Below are positions 63,234 through 64,000 of a stretch of DNA of 64,000 nt, piece after piece. Position 1 is the first letter of the stretch. The number at the start of each line of letters is the position of its first letter. The DNA comes from Desulfogranum japonicum DSM 18378 (GTDB taxonomy: Bacteria; Desulfobacterota; Desulfobulbia; Desulfobulbales; Desulfobulbaceae). The stretch covers positions 1,238 through 65,237 of the forward strand of contig NZ_KE386995.1 of NCBI RefSeq assembly GCF_000429945.1, in the 5' to 3' direction. A program made the translations under genes and the position numbers. The notes below the pieces were generated by a model. That model was not told the DNA's origin and did not search any database. It saw only the letters and a program-made list of their open reading frames with translations.

Positions 63234-64000
63234 CAAGATTCCTCTTTACGTTAGGAAGAATGTTTTTCTTATACATGCGTCAGTGGCAGGCCTATATATA
63301 TTCGTCTCTATGGAGAAGTGAAAACAGGATACGTCCGCAAGAATATAGGCGTGAATTGGTAATAAAGCAAGTCGTAGAGAGTGGCTGGTGTTTGTGAGAA
63401 ATATGCAAGGCATCACAGGACACGCTTGATTTTTCGGAAAGTACAAACAACACTTCAGAACGAAAAATTTTACAGGGGTATAGTCACAGCAAAGACGCTA
63501 AAGCAAGATGTGTAGCAGTGGCGACGGAGTGTTTGCATGTACATGATCTTTGCATTGTATTTCTGTAGTATGTCTAAAATTTTATACTGGGAATATCAGG
63601 TATATACCTGAAGTAAGATTTGGAGTGACTGCTTACAGTGCCCCTGATCCTTCCGCGACCAGACTGGTTTATGTATGGGACAATACATTACGCCAGCCTG
63701 CTGGCGAAAACCTCAGGTACCCTGAAAGCAGTTACAAATACAGGAAGGGTTCCAGATGTAGTCACTTACACTATGGGGAGTTACGATTTGAAGTATACAT
63801 TGATCGGAGAAAAAAAGTTATTCACGGACATGCTCCAGGAAGGCTGTTCGAGATTACCCTTTTCCCCTGATAGGTGTTTCTTAGGAAAAAGCGTGCTCGC
63901 ACTATTGAGTGGATGGCCGTGTTTATTTTTCTAATCTGTCTTGACCTGTGAAAAAAATCTTTCAGACAGCCTCCTAACCTTTTTTTATAACCAGTTTAGT
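63234..64000. other. gene-poor right end
   Basis: Mostly non-coding. A short open frame from a GTG at 63638 reads 'WFMYGTIHYASLLAKTSGTL', 'TGRVPDVVTYTM' and 'SYDLKYTLIGEKKLF' and then runs into a family 1 repeat. It may be the remains of a gene, but there is no ribosome binding site and no recognised family. Nothing else is supported. Confidence 0.4.
63837..63974. repeat. dispersed palindromic repeat, family 1, copy G
   Basis: The left end AGGAAGGCTGTTCGAGATT parallels copy B's AGGAGGTTGTCCGAGAAT. The right end, reverse-complemented, reads TTAGGAGGCTGTCTGAAAGA. The last residues of the open frame above are encoded by this element. Confidence 0.55.

Noticed and set aside
63550-63934. Two overlapping open frames near the right end as genes
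   Set aside because: They occupy different frames of the same DNA, lack ribosome binding sites and end inside a dispersed repeat; at most a gene remnant.
1-64000. tRNA, rRNA, CRISPR arrays or prophage
   Set aside because: Scanning by eye found no cloverleaf with CCA-end context, no regularly spaced direct repeats and no phage structural genes; a tRNAscan or Rfam run would be decisive.

Overview
The window looks like chromosomal DNA of a moderate-GC, anaerobic, Gram-negative member of the Desulfobacterota, most likely near the Desulfobulbaceae/Desulfocapsaceae. This is inferred from four things. There is a radical-SAM heme synthase of the AhbC/AhbD type. The complex I operon has no NADH-input genes. 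There is a membrane-anchored multiheme cytochrome c. An RND/MFP/TolC efflux system and a signal-peptide-bearing dienelactone hydrolase point to a Gram-negative cell. No rRNA, tRNA or CRISPR array was seen.

Layout. 1-110 is the 3' end of a group II intron whose body lies outside the window, followed by a secreted protein of unknown function and a gene-poor stretch. 2.2-7.8 kb is a tripartite RND efflux operon (outer-membrane channel, adaptor, permease). 8.2 kb holds an exported 11-residue-repeat protein. 9.2-14.6 kb, all on the minus strand, runs heme synthase, hemE, HD hydrolase, OmpA-like protein, beta-CASP nuclease. 15-18.5 kb has a universal stress protein and a divergent pair of unknown genes whose start codons overlap. 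19-28 kb carries lon, mltG, a cold-shock gene, nadE, a cytochrome with about 11 hemes and an aminotransferase. 28.9-41.7 kb has a LysR regulator facing a complete nuoABCDHIJK-L-(small)-L'-MN operon with a good sigma-70 promoter and a clear terminator. 42-51 kb holds a decayed response-regulator fragment, glyA, a dienelactone hydrolase, fructose-bisphosphate aldolase, a four-domain lysophospholipid transporter/acyltransferase/ACP/acyl-ACP synthetase fusion, and a lipase-like lipoprotein. 51.7-59.9 kb carries a BPSS1780-like membrane protein, then a tightly overlapped RDD / SpoIIM / membrane protein / DUF4129 / DUF4350 / MoxR / DUF58 operon. 60.6-63 kb has a gamma-glutamylcyclotransferase-like gene, yhbY and a TraB-family gene.

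The signal least explained by ordinary genes is two families of dispersed non-coding palindromic repeats. One, with ends like CTAGGAGTCTGTCC or TTAGTGCCTGTCC, has about seven copies. The other, with ends like AGGGTCNCGGAAAA and a GTCGTCGCGT core palindrome, has three copies, two of which flank the TraB gene in opposite orientation. In two places an element edge supplies the stop codon of a neighbouring gene. Other points of interest are the reorganised complex I membrane arm, hemE beside a heme synthase of the alternative pathway, and the ACP-containing Aas fusion.
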